From NCBI GenBank assembly GCA_002633025.1, contig NMRB01000055.1, forward strand, positions 238,788-302,787: a stretch of DNA of 64,000 bases, given 5' to 3'. Below the pieces are notes generated by a model. That model did no database searches and was not told the DNA's origin. It was given only the letters and a program-made list of their open reading frames with translations. Shown piece after piece: positions 1-10,800 of this stretch. The first letter of the stretch is position 1; every line of letters begins with the position of its first letter. The position numbers and the translations under genes are program-made. This DNA is from Notospermus geniculatus (Eukaryota > Nemertea > Pilidiophora > Heteronemertea > Lineidae).

Positions 1-330
1 AAAGTTCGAAATTTTACCAGTTGGTGGCACATTTCGTAAATAACTGTTAGGGCTATTGACCTGAAACTTGGTACATAACAGCCCTATGTCAATTACCTGT
101 GATGCCAAGTTTCGGTCCAATTCGATTTGTAGCTTGGCCACCAGGTGGCAAAAACGAAAACTCAAATTCCAATAATTCCTGGATCGTCTCCAAATTTTCA
201 TCATCAGTGTATCTGGGTACCCTCTGTACCTGGAACTCAAGGATTGCCTGGGAACATACCGATTTAACATTGTCATTTGTTCTTTTGGTACCTTCACCCA
301 GGTGAGCACATGGTCCCTGGACCATTTTTA
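1..330. repeat. Right part of a dispersed GCTCACCC-type repeat
   Basis: The stretch carries text such as 'gacctgaaacttggtac', 'ccaagtttcggtccaattcg' and 'ccaggtggc' that recurs at 11683-11960 and in related form at 34060-35240. It ends near 302-327 with GGTGAGCACATGGTCC, as does the large element ending at 35662-35680. The left end lies outside the window. Short ORFs here are antisense or sense shadows of the repeat. I infer a non-autonomous interspersed element; its class is unknown. Confidence 0.65.
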
Positions 331-461
331 ACTAAGAACAGAACTACTAACTTAACCTATCCTAGCCTAGCTAGCATTGCAAGCCAGGCCTTATCATCTC
401 ACATCTCATGATGATCTCGACTCGGCCTACATGTAGGCGAGAGTCCGCGACACAACTTTGA

Positions 462-653
462 AAAGTGACTCGAAATCTAGAATTTTTGACGCAAAAAAAT
501 CTGACTACCCGGTAACTGCACACTGAATTGAGAAAATAAGGCTCGGGGCACCTTCTTATGACGGTTCCTGAGTGCCCCGAGCCTTATTTTCCCAATTTTT
601 TGTGCAGTTAGTCAGATTTATTGCATCAAAAATTCGAGATTTCGAGTAACTTT
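462..653. repeat. Foldback (palindromic) element, about 190 bp
   Basis: Two arms of roughly 85-90 bases (462-553 and 570-653) are imperfect reverse complements. The inner core reads AAGGCTCGGGGCAC on one side and GTGCCCCGAGCCTT on the other, around a loop of about 20 bases. This is the structure of a small non-autonomous foldback/MITE element. No clear target duplication was found. Confidence 0.75.
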
Positions 654-2640
654 ACATACCCTTAGGCCTAGCCTACTAATTGGCAAAAATCATGAATTCT
701 TTGACTTTGGGAATACAGTAAGCCTATAGGCCTATACTGTGAACTTCGCGCAGTGCATGAATAACCCCTCGCGCCGCTATGTTCAGTGGTGCTGATACCA
801 ATCATGAACCAGGGTGAGTTCGATGTTTGACATTTTGGGTGTCACAATTACACTGCATGAACTACATGTGACCCTGCTTCAATATGAATTTATGGATATT
901 GAATAATTTCTAACATTAAGTCTATGCATGTCTTCACCTTGTTGCTGATCTTGGCTCTTCAAAACTTCACATTAGGAATTTGGCTATATTACAGTAAGCT
1001 ATTGCCTTGTTGACACAGTCCCTTTAAAGTTGGATCAAGGGCTGTGAAAGCTTGTCGCAGCCATTTAATATGAGAGTATACAGTCCGATGCCCTTGGGAC
1101 AAACAGGAGAGTTTGGGGGTGAAAAGGGTAACGCCACATTTCTCGTGGGTTACTTCTGGCAAGGATTCTATGGTTAGGTTTTATGGTAAGTTGAAGTTGA
1201 CATATTTTCAAGGGTGGTTTGTGTTGCAAGTTTCACCATGATCAAAATTAGCTGAACTGTGAATCTGAATGCACTCCCTGGTTCTATTTCCTTTGAAAAA
1301 ACAAAACAAATATTGTCAGTGAACTTTCAACTGCTCAAGCAATGATTTTTACTTTTAAGGATAATAGATTGAAAAACTTGTCATCAAAATGTCATTTGGT
1401 TTCTGTATAATATCAAAAATAAGAGATGAAAATGGCCATGAAGCAACAGATGTGTGAAATTATCATTGACTTCCCTGCTGAGAACATGGTTGTGGGTTGA
1501 TGATAAGTTGTAATAACGGAAGGAATGTCATGGAGTGTTTATCATGAACTATTGATGGTTCCCTCAAAACGTTGTCTGATATACATGAAATATCGATTGA
1601 CACTTGTCCATAGATGCACCAATGATATTTCAGAACAGTGACGCTGTGCTGTTTGCCTAAGATTCCAGATCAAGCATGACTGGAATACCATGCAAGTGAT
1701 AAAAACGTTCTTTTGTCAATGCGTATTTATTGTTCGTTGAAGTTGGCACTTGTTAGTATGTTCTCGGCATTCTTAGCCATTGTGATCGCTGTATGATATT
1801 TAGGAATTGACACCTGATTTTTCCATAATGGATCATTCATAAGCTTCTATACATGCTGTATTAGTTGAGGATATTACTGGTAAGTATTGGAATATTCCAC
1901 ATCAGATATGATGATACTTGAGGAAATGGGGACAGAAGTTCTGCAGAGGACCTTCAATGATCTATGTTACGGTAGTTGAAAAAGCACTTCATACGGGGAA
2001 AAATTTGGTTGTGATCTACCTGCCTGAAATGAAAAAGATTCATGAGTGGAGCAGGATTATTGTTCAAACCCAGTTCAAACTCGCTGAAGGCAACTTGTCA
2101 GTTTCAATTATTATTATATTGTATAGGGCTACTCTATTTTGGAATACCATGAGGAAATTTCGAGACTTTCTTTGAATGTAGGATTTTTCAGGTTCACCAG
2201 ATACAATTTCGATGTACCAGTAACTGACAATGGCTGTGTGCACCTTAATCTTTATTTCATAGGATTGGTATTACATCAGTTTTTCATCTTCTTGGTTACA
2301 GCCCTGTCTGTGAAGTGACTGCCCTTCCATCCTTAATTCGTAGCCTTTCTATCATTTTCATCACCCTTTTCTCATCTTCCACCTCATTAACTTCCATGTC
2401 TCGTGCTCTTTCACGTTCACAGCATTTCCGTATATTTAGACTCTTCCAACAATGATCAGGTCCATTGCTAAAGCCAGGCATTGTACAGGCAATTATCATT
2501 GGAATTTAGATTGGGGGGCTAAAAATATTAGTCTCCTGTCATTGAATTGAAGGAGAATCATTGCAGAATACTGAATAGAAGGATGGTATGGGGCACTAAA
2601 TTGACCATTTCTAACACTAATGACCATTTACATGCTTTTT
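654..2640. other. 5' flank of the TMEM221-like gene, no gene seen
   Basis: Short ORFs (for example 1918-2175 + and 2296-2499 -) have no recognisable family and no splice context I can defend. The end of the stretch (2636-2643, TTTTTCAG) is a good acceptor just before the coding exon, so at least one untranslated first exon of the next gene probably lies in this interval or further left. Confidence 0.5.
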
Positions 2641-2698
2641 TCAGGTGATCTACCCCAGTGAGCTCTTGGACAAAAATAGGGACCACTGATGAGCCACC

Positions 2699-4837
2699 AT
2701 GTATAAAAACGATGCCTTTGAGGAATACCCTTATAGGGACTCAGTGTTTACCTACAATGACTACAACGCAAAGAGACCGAAAGTGTATCGGAGTCCCTTG
2801 AGTCAGACATACACTGACAGAGACAATTCGTATTACTTCAACTACAAGGATCACAGTAACACAAGTACATCAAGCCGAAGGGATCTAAGCTCAGGAAGTC
2901 TTTCGCGTCACAGTAACCACGTTGTCAATGGTTCAACCCTTGATAGTATTCAAAAGTCCCCCTTATCCCCGCTGACGGCAACCTCACCGATTTCCCCTTT
3001 GACACCTTCGCACAAAATGAATGGATTTGTAAAGCCAGTGCCCCTTGGGCAGTCTAAGCCAAGTCTAAGCAACTCAAAACCTAGCTTAATCTCAAGAGCT
3101 GGATCAAGGATTACTTTATATGGGAAAGACTTCGGAGTACAGAATTCTTTAGCAACTTTAGGACTTGTTTCATTATTGGCTCTCGTTTTTGGAGTCCTAG
3201 GAATACAGCTGCTACTTAAATTCTCCCAAAGTGCTACTGGGACTGTTAATCCATCCACCAAGGGAGGCATATTGAACAGTTCCCTTTATGAGAGCTTCCA
3301 TGAGGTAGTGACAGCATTGGCAAGTGTGGTTCTGATGTTGAATCTCTGCTGTGTGTTGGTTTGTGTTATGCAGTGCTACTTCGCTGCAAAATTGGTAAAG
3401 GTGCCCCAAGGAGAAGAAAGGTTAGTATGCCCACCTTAAGGAAACACACACACTATGCACACTGACACAGGTTGTATTTTAGCTTTGACAGCAGGATAGG
3501 CCACCAATTATTCACGCAAGGCACTGACAAGTTTTTTGGTCATTTAATGCACTGATCAGTGGGTTGATTGTTCGTGATCACTCGAAGTTGACAAGTGTGA
3601 TCTTTATCATCTTAGAAGTATCAAAAAGAATTAATACAATACATTCAATACCGGTTCCAACTATTATCCATGGGTTGCGTGACATCCGTCATGAATGCAT
3701 GAAATGTTGTAGAACATTGTGATGTGTCATAACAGAATTGTCTGGCAACAACATGCAATTAGCTGATCCCAGCATGGTCCTCAGCCTGTTGTGTGACAAT
3801 GGCTGATATTAATAAAAGCTAGCAAATGCTTTTACTTCAAGTTTTGTAGTACATTTACATTGGACCTCGCTGTGCAAATCTTAAGCATAAGCATTTGCTA
3901 ACTTTTATAAATACCCCGGTACCAGCCATTGGACCGTATTCCAGGAGCCTCCTTAACTAAGATCCATTTTAAGCTTTTGTAGTCTACCCTGCAAACAATA
4001 GCTAAAAAGGTAAACCTTAGAGTTAAGGAAGCTTCAAAATACGGCCCCTTGTGTTGATACACAAATAATTACCGTACCTGGAACCAACAAATTTTTAGAA
4101 ATCTAATTCTGTTTTAGGGCCTTCAAGTATCTGAAGGAGTGTGCCAGCACACGATTTCTAGCCATAACAGGCTTTTTCATCTCTGTACCAGTCTATATCT
4201 CAGGTAAGTTTCTTTCTCTTTCTCTCAGTTCTCTACTAGTAACGTACTAATACTGATCAAGCAAGAAAATCCCTTACCTGCTTACCGGTCATTCTGCATA
4301 TCTCTCCTATTCTCAGTCTAAATAGACTTCTATTCTATTGTATGGGCATCTTCCAATCCATCTCATCAGTATTGCTGCTTAGTGGAAAAAATACTCTGCT
4401 CTAAAGAGATTTAGCTTGGTTTGAGTGCTGCTTTGCCATGACAGCCACAGTGAATAGACATGACAATCCTGTTCCTCCACACAGAGCAGGGAAATATTGT
4501 CACCCTCCATGAAACTCAGAATTATTGGGTTGTAATTAATTGCATTTTGAATAATTATAACCATCAAATTTCTTTTGTAGCTGTGATTCTCCATTCTATC
4601 ATGGAACTCAAGATGACACCTGCAATAATATCATCAGCCATCTTGGGCATTGGACTTCTGTTCTGTGGTGTTGCAGTTATTCAGACTCTTTTCTACTGGT
4701 GGAAAAATAAACGGAAGGCCAATGAGAATATACCGGTTTTCGAATCTAAAGACAAGGGCAGCGGAAAATCGGACAAGTCAACAACAGGAAATGGTGCATC
4801 TGTCATGAGTCAGAGTGAACTGTCTACTCTGGTGTGA
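2699..4837 (+). CDS. TMEM221-like four-transmembrane protein
   Basis: Three exons join in frame: 2699-3420, 4118-4203 and 4581-4837, giving 354 residues. The start has a strong context (GCCACCATG) just after an acceptor at 2643. Residues 1-150 are polar, rich in Ser/Tyr/Pro and SPLSPLT-type motifs, and probably cytosolic. Hydrophobic segments lie near 151-175, 203-232, 252-271 and 283-311, followed by a Lys-rich and Ser-rich tail. The last two membrane segments (with VYISAVILHSIMEL, then SSAILGIGLLFCGVAV) match the pattern I recall for vertebrate TMEM221 (VY..A...Y.LLLFEIE, then SILGSGALVLVA). The molecular function of TMEM221 is not known to me. The long N-terminal tail is unlike the short vertebrate protein. 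Family assignment is by remembered pattern, so other four-TM proteins are possible; the exon structure itself is secure. Confidence 0.7.
3805..3915. repeat. Small hairpin repeat, GCTAGCAAATGCTT family
   Basis: Lies in intron 1 of the TMEM221-like gene. The left arm contains AAAAGCTAGCAAATGCTTTT and the right arm near 3890-3912 is its diverged reverse complement (AGCATTTGCTAACTTTTAT). Relatives occur at 12826-12862, 15206-15320 and 18095-18212. It is probably a short non-autonomous palindromic element. Confidence 0.75.
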
Positions 4838-5707
4838 CATAACACAGGAAATGAAACCTACTGGCATGATGATTTTTGTGGGAGGTTAGTGTTATGCACT
4901 CAACAGCCCTCAGATAACATCAGAGTTACCTTTTCTCTGTCTCTGAAATCAATTTCAAACTCATGCTGTCGCCGCACCAGGCCATCCAATCATCTAAATT
5001 TCGAGGCCTCCCATTTTCATTCATAGATTTGTCATGAATATTTTTGTTACATGTACACCAATCCGCACTTCTCAAATAACAGTCCGCATGCACTCACTAG
5101 AGAAACCCACAAGGTTTACTAGAAAAAATCCACAAGGTTTGTGATCAAACTGCTTTTTAATATCAGAATTTTAAATGCTATGTTAAACTGCATCACTTTT
5201 TAATTGCTCACCAAATCAATAGCTTGCAAACACATGTATCTGTAAATAGAATGTATACTTGGTGCTAAGTCGATATTGATTATTGAGTTGGCGTAGTTTT
5301 GCCTGATGGCATACAATCCATTTCAGTCAAAGCTGTCAATGATAGAGAAGTGTGCCCCTATGGCCCACTACTGATTTGGGGAATCGGTAAAAGTACCATG
5401 AAGAATGAACTTTTCTGTTGTAACTTGAGAAGCTTGAAGTCCGAGTCGCTTTGCTCTTTTTGGGGTGTGGGGAAGTCACTTTTGCTTTGGTCTTGTGAAA
5501 TTCAGATCTCTCTGTGTAATTGACAATGTTTTAGTGTTAGACACAAATGTCCTCAATTGAGAGGTGTCCAGAACTAAATTTTGTTTCCGTAGTAGAGAGG
5601 TGCATTTTGGCAAAGGTGTCTACTGTGGAAGGTTCCTCTCTAGTCTCTATGTGAATAAGTGAAATTCACTGGTATGCCTACCGGTATAAATTGTAATCTA
5701 ATGAATA
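4838..5707. other. 3' flank of the TMEM221-like gene
   Basis: No gene is visible. The 5299-5523 (+) ORF is unrecognised. Around 5540-5640 the text (ending with repeated 'gaggtgtcc' and 'gtagagaggt' motifs) looks like a decayed relative of the CAGTAGAACCTC/GGACACCTC transposon seen intact at 36822-37726. Confidence 0.45.
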
Positions 5708-5898
5708 TGTGACCCTCCACAGCAGACCATGTCGCTCTTAGCTTGGCAGGCTGAGACCAAATGTTTGTCTGTTATGAAATCTGAAATAATCTACACGTGT
5801 GTATTTCTTCTATTCTCTTCTGGTGTCATCTTAGTTCGTTGCAGCTCACAGCTCACCTTCTGAGCGACGTGCAACTGGTTTTGCTGTGGAGGGTCACA
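5708..5898. repeat. TGTGACCCTCCAC inverted-repeat element
   Basis: The left end (TGTGACCCTCCACAGC) and right end (GCTGTGGAGGGTCACA) are perfect reverse complements over 16 bases, and the palindrome extends outward through AATA/TATT. Body 191 bp with no coding capacity. Right beside it, 5899-5935, is an AT-rich hairpin (ATCAAAAATAGATAATTTTTGAT). A similar AT hairpin plus a 'gtggagggt' fragment recurs at 19505-19665. Read as a MITE-like element. Confidence 0.75.
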
Positions 5899-6045
5899 TA
5901 TTATCAAAAATAGATAATTTTTGATATTATGCAGTTCAAAAGGTACACTGTATCAATTTTTCAGCCAACAAAAGCATGCAAAGTTAGAGTAATTATGAGT
6001 AATTATATCACAAAGGGACATTGCAACGTGTACTGTAGCCTAGTT

Positions 6046-6076
6046 AAGACCGCCCCATACTCAATGGGGCGGTCTT
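6046..6076. repeat. Perfect 12-bp stem hairpin
   Basis: AAGACCGCCCCA and TGGGGCGGTCTT face each other around a 7-base loop. Another GGGCGGTCTTTC occurs at 6721-6732. The AT-rich hosts around it make this GC-rich stem stand out. It could be the core of a degraded foldback element; the sequence offers no transcriptional context. Confidence 0.6.
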
Positions 6077-7600
6077 CCTTGTTTTTACTGAATTTCTCTG
6101 GATCTCTCCATCCAATCTGCGGTTCTCCAACGATAACTAACGAAAAACGCCATGTATCGCGGTAAAACTTTCAGGAATTGTAGATGTGCATATTACACAG
6201 AACCCTATTGATTCTTGGGGTCATCCGTGTACAAATAGTGCGAAATTTGGGTAAAATTTCTCGTTTTATCTATATTTTATTGAATCAAACTGAGTGACTG
6301 AAATGCCATCTTCAGGCAATTCGTAGTACTACTACTATGCAGCTAACATTACACATGTGCTTTTAGTTCGTTATGTATGCTGAAGATGGCGTTGTGATCA
6401 CCCTGCACTGGTTCCTCTCTTGATTGATGATTCCATGGATGTGGGGAAGAGTCAATCCCTTTCTGGTCCTCCAGATATCTGTTATTGGGCCCTGTTGGCA
6501 GTACATAGCACATCAGTTTATCACTGAATAGTAGTGACCTTTACAGCTTCTCCTTCTAAAGTTAGTAGGGAGAAATCAAGTCTCCCTCTTTGGAAAAAGT
6601 CTCCCTGCTTTTTAGGAATGGGAGACTTTTATTCTCCCTATTTCAAAAACCTGGCACCAACCCTGGCTGCTCGATAATAATTCTCGATCAGTCAACTCTG
6701 TCTCAGCTCCCAATTTCCAAGGGCGGTCTTTCAAATTGACTGGTAAGTCAATTTCTAGTTGCATATGATGCTTATGTTGGGCTTTCTGAATGCAACTGTA
6801 GGACTGTAGGGTAATTATAAAAGTATGTCACTATAACAAGGGCCTTGATGCACCTACCGGTAACCACTTTTCAAACAATTGTTTTCATTGGAGTAGTTAA
6901 CCCCTAATTTTGTAATACAGTGGTATTAGCTTCAGGAGAAGGGGAATCACACAGGTTTCAGTGTCACATGGAATTAAACTCATCTACGGGTACACTGTTG
7001 AGTATGCAGCTGATCTGATAGGAAAAATTAAGGATGTGAAGAAAAAAGTGGAGTCCATGGGTATATTGGTTCATTCGAGCCAGGAGTTCATTATACAGAG
7101 GTTCCTGCAGGGAGGTTGGACTGTTGGACCTGTCATTCACCTTAATGATTTGCTGCTACCATTGCCTATGAAAGAGTAAGAATAATTTAGATATCAGTGC
7201 GATATTTTGTCCAAAAGACGAGCCTCTTTGACAATTTATGAATGATAGTACGAAGATTGTGTTAAGAGTTATTTGAATAATTGAATTGTAAGTGTTCTCT
7301 GCATAGAAATCAAAGAAACCTGTTTACCTCATTTTTGTCTGTTCTGTGTTTGATAAGTTCAACAAGGTACGTGTACTTGTACATAATATTATAATTATTA
7401 TATTTTCTATGCAATCTTTATCACCTGTAATATACTGGTACAGTCTTTTGTATTTCATAATAAAATCCAAATCAAATATTCTCACAGTATTGTTCTGGGT
7501 TTTTCTTTTCTTTCCTTTCATGTTCAGTGTTGCTAGTTCACTGCAACCAAAATCCCAAAATAAGCAAACTAAGGCATAAGCCTGAGATCTCCTATTTTTC
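6077..7600. other. Intergenic stretch between the TMEM221-like and FKBP genes
   Basis: No recognised gene. The open frame around 6961-7179 (+) follows an acceptor-like CAG, contains a charged amphipathic run (GKIKDVKKKVESMG) and ends at a stop, but has no family match I know and no companion exons, so I do not call it. Two partly complementary segments (CCATCTTCAG near 6308 and CTGAAGATGG near 6380) suggest an old foldback repeat. Confidence 0.4.
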
Positions 7601-7639
7601 TATTGATTGAGTCACAGTGGGTTAAACATTAGCCTAGTC

Positions 7640-7812
7640 CCAGTGTTTGCCGCCCTACTCCCGCGGCGCTCACTCCTGATTTTGAATTTCGCGCCATCGG
7701 TCCTATCATTTCGTCCAATCAACTTCAATTCCCCAAGGCGCATGATAGTGCGCACACCGGAAGTGTTGCACATGTGTTGTAGAGCATGGTCGCAATTTCT
7801 GAAGTAAAAAGC
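7640..7812 (+). promoter_or_regulatory. Probable promoter and 5'UTR of the FKBP gene
   Basis: This stretch is more GC/CpG rich than its surroundings. It holds a CCAAT box (7715-7719) and an ETS-type site CCGGAAGTG (7757-7765), both typical of TATA-less housekeeping promoters, and runs directly into the first coding exon. No TATA box is seen. The start site itself cannot be fixed by eye. Confidence 0.5.
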
Positions 7813-10800
7813 ATGTTTTGGGGTCAGTTTCATTGATAATACTTTCGCAATTATTATATTTATGATAGCAGTGGATGCACATGATCGAATACTCACAAGA
7901 CGTACGGATGTTTGCTGTGCAACAGCTTTTTACGGATGAACGGAGGCGTCTTTGTCATGTTTGTTGCACAACATCAACATCACATGCACAACAACATGCA
8001 ATGTACATGATGTAGGCCTACACCACATGTAGCCTAGGCCTAGGCCTACATGTCAATGATGATGAATGTCGAGGTGATGAACGAAGGTCGAAGCATGTCA
8101 TCATGTTTACCCCCCCCCCCCCCCNCACTTTACAGGAGTTTGTCTATAGTATAGGGGCCTAGGCGCGGCCTAAAAGAACGTTATTGCTCACCTGGCCTCT
8201 CTCTGTGTGACCACCCTGGCCTGTACGCTGCCACTAACATACACAACACAGTCACAGACCAGGACCCTCACTCGATTTGGTTCCACCGAACCAATACATG
8301 TATGCCCCTAATCCTCCACAATAAGTCGGAACCTGTTCAGATTTTCTTGTTTTTTCCAGGTGTAACTCTCCATGGCGGGAAGCGCTACAGCCAGCTGGTG
8401 GAGAATAGTTTTCACATCTCCATGGCTGCTTTGGAGCCAACAAAGAATGGTGAGTATTCTCCATCAAAGAGTGAATGCCTGTAACATGATGCACTGGAGT
8501 CTTGGACTTGGAGTGGCAGAGATGGATCTGGACGACTTGCCCTTACTGATTCCAAAAGTGATGCTCAAAATAATCCTATCAGTAATTTAAATCCAGATAA
8601 CGAGCATATCTCGTGATTTATTTCAGGTAGTCAGTGCCCCAAGATTGTATTCTTGGTTTTTACATGTCCTATCTTACCTCATTTCAGATGTTCCTCTAAG
8701 GAAGAACGCATTGTATCAGTAATGCTTCAGCATGAAAAATCAGAATTTCTTTTATGTACACTTGAAATCGGCAAGCATCATCAGCAGCCGTTGGATTTGA
8801 ACTTTACTGAAGGTGAAGAAGTGGTTTTCTTCTTAAATGGTGGGAAAGGTAAGGACATAGGTTCAGTGAAGAACTGAGTGAGTGAAGTGTGTCGGGTGTT
8901 CCGGGATATTGTCATTTACTCTTTGAATAAGCTCACTGGTGGGTGATCATGAAGTTCACTGGTGGGTGATCAGTTGGCAGAACTGAGTGTGCATTCAAGA
9001 TACATTTGCCCATGAATCTTCAACATTAACTTACATGTTTGTATATCCAAAGTATGTCATCAGTCATCTACACAGTCACTCCTTTTGCTTTCACAGGTGT
9101 TGTGCACCTCACTGGGTACTTGGTTGGAGATGACAAGTATGACAGCGATCTTCCTCTTGGTTTGTCTGGGAGTGAGGAAGATATGAGTACGGACGAGGAG
9201 GTATCTGATGATGATGAGGAAGAGTCTGATGAGTATGACGGTAGGGTTTCTGATATGTAGATAACTGCATATTTTAATCACATGACGATGAAGTTAGATT
9301 ATACATATCAATCGACCCGATTTACCTGAGCTCAATATAAAAGAACTCCAGAATGCCCATGTATTTTGCAGTTCACTGGTGTTTGTCATGTTTCTGCCTA
9401 ATGTGCAATCCATTTGGTGACATTGCTCAGTCTCTTCATGTTCAGCTGCCTCTTTCAGATGTCCCAACCTTACAGGCCATCACAGCAGCTGCTGAGGAAG
9501 ATGAGGATGAGGATGAAGACTTCGTACCGAAGTCAAAAGAGTGTAAGATCTGCTTGAAACTGTCTATAAACATACATGTTATATCAAAGCATACCTTTGT
9601 TTCTTTGACCAAGTTAAATAACAGTAACTTCTACCAGTTCTTAGTCAAAAATGTTATGAAATGTGTTCTCCTATGCAAGCATTTACTTTTCTTTGGCTGC
9701 CTGTTACAAATGGAAATATTGATGAAGTCATTCATTTGGCATCTTGTTTAATGAAGGGGGTTTATCAATGTTTTTTATCTCTCTGATTGTTGTAGCTAAA
9801 AGGAAGAAGGCTACTCATGGCAAAAATGCAAAGAAAATAAAGGTGGAAAGGATGGAAGTTGAAGAGGATGAAGACAGTGAAGATGAATCTGATTACGACA
9901 GTGATGATGAATACACATGGTTCGATGACAGTGCTGCCAACTTTGAAGGTAAGATATTTGTGACCCAGAAAGGAGCTGCCATGGTATCATGATCACCATA
10001 CTGGGGCTACCTCTCAGATGACATGGAGAGGAATTGAATTTTGGCTCTTTACCGTCCGTCAGGTGGGACACAAAGCTGTCATTTCATTTACTTTGTTTCG
10101 GAGAGCACGTTGGTATGTAGGAAGATCCTGCACACTAAAAATGGATCCGGCAGTTGTTTCCTGGAGCTTATGTTCGCACTGGAGCACTTGGTGTCATATA
10201 GTCATAAAGTGCCTTCAATCTGATATAATTTGATGCAGATTATGAAGAAGGTGACAGTGAAGATGATGATGATGAAGACGAAATGATGATGAGGAAGAGT
10301 CTGATGAGTATGACGGTAGGGTTTCTGATATGTAGATAACTGCATATTTTAATCACATGACGATGAAGTTAGATTACACATATCAATCGCCCCGATTTAC
10401 CTGAGCTCCCTCAATATAAAAGAACTCCAGAATGCCCGTGTATTTTGCGGTTCACTGGTGTTTGTCATGTTTCTGCCTAATTTGCAATCCATTTGGTGAC
10501 ATTGCTCCGTCTCTTCATGTTCAGCTGCCTCTTTCAGATGTCCCAACCTTACAGGCCATCACAGCAGCTGCTGAGGAAGATGAGGATGAGGATGAAGACT
10601 TCATACCGAAGTCAAAAGAGTGTAAGATCTGCTTGAAACGGTCTATAAACATACATGTTATATCAAAGCATACCTTTGTTTCTTTGACCAAGTTAAATAC
10701 TGGTATGTAATTGCTGTGTACTGTTTTCTTCAACAGTAACTTCTACCAGTTCTTAGTCAAAAATGTTATGAAATGTGTTCTCCTATGCAAGCATTTACTT

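Noticed and set aside
6961-7179. Possible 72-aa exon with charged helix
   Set aside because: An acceptor-like CAG precedes it, but no donor, partner exon or family resemblance was found.
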